The notes under the pieces are model-generated. The model ran no database searches. It saw nothing but the letters and a program-made list of their open reading frames with translations, and had not been told where the DNA came from. A DNA stretch of 9,267 bases from assembly GCA_945888585.1 (NCBI GenBank), contig CAMDAI010000034.1, positions 1 through 9,267 of the forward strand, read 5' to 3'. The stretch comes from Rickettsia typhi. Its GTDB lineage: Bacteria > Pseudomonadota > Alphaproteobacteria > Rickettsiales > UBA1997. The position numbers and the translations under genes are program-made. How positions within the stretch are numbered: the first letter of the stretch is position 1; every line of letters begins with the position of its first letter. Positions 6,902 through 9,267 of the stretch are shown here, piece after piece.

Positions 6902-6974
6902 ATGACAAATGGCGCATAAGCTTCTTAGCTCTGAGTAATTTGTATAATTTCAACTAAACAAAAAATAAAAAATT
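6902..6974 (+). repeat. Leader repeat copy 3, upstream of the CsgG-like gene
   Basis: Close relative of copy 1: ATGACAAAT at 6902-6910, outer pair CAAAT (6906-6910) with ATTTG (6938-6942), apical stem AGC (6919-6921) and GCT (6928-6930) around a six-base TTCTTA loop, then GAGTAATTTGTATAATTT, CAACTA and the A-rich run up to ATG 6975. GAG (6933) lies 42 bases before the ATG. The loop and stem differ from copy 1 by two extra bases, which destroys the short open frame of copy 1 but keeps the pairing. This favours a structural or DNA-site role over a leader peptide. Confidence 0.8.
6943..6948 (+). promoter_or_regulatory. Candidate -10 box inside leader repeat 3
   Basis: TATAAT is an exact match to the bacterial -10 consensus, 27 bases before the CsgG-like gene start. 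The matching position in copy 1 reads CATAAT (4978-4983). No good -35 hexamer lies 16-18 bases upstream; that space is filled by the hairpin arms, which could be an operator for an activator. If real, transcription would begin about 20 bases before the ATG and the palindrome would act as DNA rather than RNA. Confidence 0.35.
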
Positions 6975-8030
6975 ATGAAAAAAATTATTATTACCACATC
7001 TGTTTTATTTTTTACAGCTTGCGCACCAACTATATCAAATTTCAATTCCTATCAAAAACAACCAATTTCTAAAACTGCTTTCATGCCAGATCCGGAAGTA
7101 ATTGAAGGAATTAGGCCAACTAAAGTAGTAGTATTTAATCTTGATGAAAATGACATTCAGATTGCCAAACAAGCAAATCTTGGATCTGCAGTTACCGCCA
7201 ATATTGAAAATGCTTTAACCAAGGATCGTTTAGCAAAATTGGTTGATAGAAAATCTGCTTCCAAATTAGAAAAAGAAATTGCCTTAGCCGAAATGAATAA
7301 AACTGGTAGTTATAAAGGGCCAGAAATTGCTGATTATGCTATTTCAGGAACTATCAGTAATGCTAGCTTTACCAAAAAATATAGCTCCGGCGGAATTTAT
7401 CCAAACAAAGATGGTAGCATGACCAGAATTCCACCAAAATTCACTTATATCGGCGATATTAGCGGTAATATCAAAATATATGAATTACCATCAATGTCAG
7501 TTGTAGAAAATTTTGAATTTAACGGCAAAAAATCACGCGTGGAAAATGTTCAATCTGATAATAATGTTTCTATTGGTGGATTAGTTGAATTTGGTGGCCA
7601 ACAAGCTAAAGGAATTGACCGTGATGATAATTTAGTTAGAAAAGCCGGAGAAGAAGCTATAAGTGATCTATCAGTTGATATTAAAAACTTTTTTGCCAGA
7701 AGAGGATTTATTTTGGAAAGAAGATCTTTGAAATCTAAATCCATTTTTAAAATTAATTTAGGTAGTTCTGATGGAATAGCTCAAGGTGATAAATTTGAAA
7801 TTACCGGACAATATGAAACTGAAAATGCCCTTACCGGAAAAAATGAAATAGAAAAAAGAATTATTGCTGAAGGTGCGGTTTCTGATAAAATTGATCCTCA
7901 AACTTCTTGGGTTATTATTGATAATAATCAGGCGATTGAAAATATCAGAATTGGTGATTCGGTAAAATTTAAGTACAAAAAAAGTTTCTTTAATAAAATT
8001 GGTAAATTGGCCGCGAGCGCAATGGATTAA
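6975..8030 (+). CDS. CsgG-like outer-membrane lipoprotein with C-terminal beta domain
   Basis: A 351-residue predicted lipoprotein: short signal MKKIIITTSVLFFTAC, with Cys16 in an FTAC box. Residues about 47-230 resemble the CsgG/TolB-N alpha/beta fold: PTKVVVFNLDEND (48-60), a helix with LGSAVTANIENALTKD, then LAKLVDR, and ADYAISGTISNASF ahead of paired strands (YIGDISGNIKIYEL). In CsgG this fold builds an outer-membrane ring for curli export; relatives include LpoB and the middle domain of FlgT. The C-terminal part (about 255-336), with INLGSSDGIAQGDKFEI and IRIGDSVKFKY, is a beta-barrel-like module resembling the C-terminal domain of FlgT. So the layout is CsgG/TolB-like plus FlgT-C-like. 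No curli subunit or flagellar gene is adjacent. The start follows leader repeat 3, with no Shine-Dalgarno site. The family call is fair, the function open. Confidence 0.78.
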   Translation: MKKIIITTSVLFFTACAPTISNFNSYQKQPISKTAFMPDPEVIEGIRPTKVVVFNLDENDIQIAKQANLGSAVTANIENALTKDRLAKLVDRKSASKLEKEIALAEMNKTGSYKGPEIADYAISGTISNASFTKKYSSGGIYPNKDGSMTRIPPKFTYIGDISGNIKIYELPSMSVVENFEFNGKKSRVENVQSDNNVSIGGLVEFGGQQAKGIDRDDNLVRKAGEEAISDLSVDIKNFFARRGFILERRSLKSKSIFKINLGSSDGIAQGDKFEITGQYETENALTGKNEIEKRIIAEGAVSDKIDPQTSWVIIDNNQAIENIRIGDSVKFKYKKSFFNKIGKLAASAMD

Positions 8031-8071
8031 TATTATCTGATTCAAAAAACGAGATAGAAATTTACAAGAAT

Positions 8072-8935
8072 ATGATTTTTAAGAATAACTCTCTCGAAAT
8101 TGCTGATAAGTATGACTATTTCATTCTCGATATTTGGGGAGTAATACATGATGGTAGCGCCACTTATCCCAATGTTGTAGAAAATCTAAAATCTCTAAGA
8201 AAATTAAATAAAAAAATTTGTTTTTTATCCAATGCTCCAAGAAGATCGGATGTTGTTGCCGAAATTTTAACTAAATTTGGAATAAGCTCAGATTTATATG
8301 ATTTTATTTTGACCTCAGGAGAAGCTACTTATATTTTTTTGGAAGAAAATCAGAAACAAGATTTTTCTCAATTCAAAAAAAATTATTATTATATCGGCCC
8401 CAATAAGGATATTAATCTATTAAAAGGCTTAAATTATAATCTTATTACCGATGCAGCCAAAGCTGATTTTGTTATTAATACTGGCTTTGATAATGAATTT
8501 TCAACTATAGAAGAAAAACTTCCTCAAGCAAAGGAAGCAATAAAATATGGACTTCCCATGATTTGTGTGAATCCGGATTTAATTGTAGTTAAACAAAATG
8601 GTCAGGAAATGATCTGTGCTGGGATCTTAGCTAATGAATATAAAAAAATGGGTGGAGAAGTAATATATTTTGGAAAACCTTATAATTCGGTTTATAATCA
8701 AGTTTTTAGATTGTTTTCTATTAAAGATAAAAGTAAAGTTCTAGCAATTGGAGATGGAATTGAAACTGATATTTTAGGTGCTAATAATTTTAAAATTGAT
8801 AGCGCCCTTATTCCCGGAGGTATTTTATCAGGAGAATTGAATATTAAACACAATCAACTTCCAAGTTCAGAAAATTTAAATAGAATTTGTCAAAAATATA
8901 ATTCTTTCCCTCAATTTGTTATCGCAGGTTTATAA
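8072..8935 (+). CDS. HAD superfamily class IIA hydrolase (TIGR01459-like)
   Basis: A 287-residue cytosolic HAD-type phosphohydrolase of subclass IIA, the group that includes NagD and p-nitrophenyl/phosphoglycolate phosphatases. Motif I is LDIWGVIHDG with nucleophile Asp20; motif II is FLSNAPRRS with Ser53; motif III Lys202 lies in FGKPYNS; motif IV is IGDGIETDILGA with Asp228 and Asp233. The cap (about 90-190) lies between motifs II and III, as in class IIA. The usual second Asp of motif I is replaced by Trp22; as far as I recall this Asp-x-Trp-Gly-Val form is characteristic of the alphaproteobacterial TIGR01459 subgroup, so it is not necessarily a defect. The substrate is unknown. It starts 41 bases after the CsgG-like gene, and its TAA overlaps the next ATG (TAATG), coupling it to the chaperone gene. 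Confidence 0.9.
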   Translation: MIFKNNSLEIADKYDYFILDIWGVIHDGSATYPNVVENLKSLRKLNKKICFLSNAPRRSDVVAEILTKFGISSDLYDFILTSGEATYIFLEENQKQDFSQFKKNYYYIGPNKDINLLKGLNYNLITDAAKADFVINTGFDNEFSTIEEKLPQAKEAIKYGLPMICVNPDLIVVKQNGQEMICAGILANEYKKMGGEVIYFGKPYNSVYNQVFRLFSIKDKSKVLAIGDGIETDILGANNFKIDSALIPGGILSGELNIKHNQLPSSENLNRICQKYNSFPQFVIAGL

Positions 8936-9192
8936 TGAAAAAAGTAATTAGAAAAATTAATCAAAAGAAAAAATTGATATTATCCTCAATTGCTCTAACA
9001 GCAGTAGTTGGTTCACTTTTAGTAGTGTCAATTGGATTCCTTAAAAGAAAAAATGATCCAGTTGTTGCTAAAATTAATGGAGAGAAAATCTATAGTTCAG
9101 AAGTTGAGAAAAAACTTAAAACTATGATTCCACAAGATTCTGAAGCTAATTTAGAAAAATTACTATTCTTGTTCTGCTGGTTTTTCTTCTGA
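8935..9192 (+). CDS. N-terminal fragment of a membrane-anchored parvulin/SurA-like chaperone
   Basis: The first 76 or so codons read as the start of a peptidyl-prolyl isomerase/foldase of the PrsA-SurA-PpiD type. There is a basic n-region (KKVIRKINQKKK), one membrane segment (about 15-36) and then DPVVAKINGEKIYSSEVEKKL (42-62), the usual opening of the SurA-like chaperone domain. The catalytic parvulin domain is absent. After EANLEKL (to about 9162) the frame turns into LFLFCWFFF and stops at 9190-9192. Those last codons are antisense to a Lys/Glu-rich minus-strand tail. The gene is therefore cut by a rearrangement, or the window joins two pieces of DNA. The start is set by the TAATG overlap with the HAD gene. 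Envelope targeting would suit folding of outer-membrane proteins, though that link is inferred. Confidence 0.6.
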   Translation: MKKVIRKINQKKKLILSSIALTAVVGSLLVVSIGFLKRKNDPVVAKINGEKIYSSEVEKKLKTMIPQDSEANLEKLLFLFCWFFF

Positions 9193-9267
9193 TTTTTGTT
9201 CACTTGGTTCTGGTTTTGCTTGTTCTGCTTCAGATTTGATTAAAATCTCAACTTTGCTGGATTCAGA
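9163..9267 (-). CDS. C-terminal end of a minus-strand protein, cut by the window edge
   Basis: The minus strand is open from the window edge to TAG (9163-9165), giving 34 residues: SESSKVEILIKSEAEQ, then a Lys/Glu/Pro/Gln-rich tail ending KPAEQE. Composition and codon choice look like a genuine low-complexity C-terminal tail, whereas the plus strand reads as Phe/Ser/Cys-rich nonsense. The stretch KVEILI resembles the last beta-strand (Ala-Lys-Val-Glu/Lys-Ile) found at the end of parvulin-type foldases such as the Rickettsia one. This could therefore be the missing end of the chaperone gene, inverted, or an unrelated convergent gene. An 11-base direct repeat (CTTGTTCTGCT at 9168-9178 and 9219-9229) encodes part of the tail. 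Confidence 0.5.
   Translation of the reverse strand, partial: SESSKVEILIKSEAEQAKPEPSEQKSEEKPAEQE

Noticed and set aside
5011..8030. Calling the lipoprotein cluster flgO/flgP/flgT or csgG by name
   Set aside because: The resemblance is at fold and layout level only; no flagellar or curli genes are in the window, so gene symbols would overstate the evidence.
7758..8045. Minus-strand 95-codon open frame over the end of the CsgG-like gene
   Set aside because: It is antisense to the beta-rich C-terminal domain and has no start signal or recognisable family.

Overview
This AT-rich window looks like part of the chromosome of an alphaproteobacterium with a streamlined or host-associated style of genome (Rickettsiales- or Holosporales-like, or another low-GC lineage). 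The evidence is strongly A/T-biased third codon positions, tight gene packing, the LptF-LptG pair of a Gram-negative envelope, lipoproteins with outer-membrane sorting signals, and a class IIA HAD protein of the subtype known mainly from Alphaproteobacteria (Asp-Ile-Trp-Gly-Val in motif I). The lineage is inferred from gene content; no rRNA marker is present.

Layout. (1) 19-2353, plus strand: purD (purine synthesis), yajQ (nucleotide-binding protein) and an unrecognised 178-residue protein with one membrane segment, which starts inside the yajQ stop codon. (2) 2360-2569, minus strand: a lone thiS, the sulfur carrier for thiamine thiazole synthesis, with the clearest ribosome binding site of any gene here. 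(3) 2631-4852, plus: lptF and lptG, overlapping by 4 bases, encoding the membrane part of the LPS exporter. (4) 4939-8030, plus: a cluster of four predicted lipoproteins. These are an LPP20-type protein, a 53-residue micro-lipoprotein translationally coupled to it, a second and larger LPP20-type protein, and a CsgG-like protein with an extra C-terminal beta domain. (5) 8072-8935: the HAD hydrolase, then the N-terminal piece of a membrane-anchored parvulin/SurA-type chaperone from 8935. (6) From about 9163 the plus-strand reading is lost, and the last 105 bases read instead as the Lys/Glu/Pro-rich C-terminus of a protein on the minus strand. This looks like a junction or fold-back.

The most unusual feature is in region 4. 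The two LPP20-type genes and the CsgG-like gene each have the same leader just upstream of the start: a small hairpin with compensatory changes in its stem, the block GAGTAATTTG, then CAACTA, then an A-rich run. The GAG of that block lies 43, 40 and 42 bases before the start. In the middle copy the codon at the start position is ACG, not ATG. The gene can only be read from an ATG if translation begins upstream and runs through the hairpin. The shared leader and shared lipoprotein nature suggest one co-regulated outer-membrane assembly, loosely like FlgO/FlgP/FlgT or CsgG-centred systems; that function is inference.

No gap longer than 300 bases lacks a gene. I saw no tRNA, rRNA, CRISPR array, insertion sequence or convincing rho-independent terminator.
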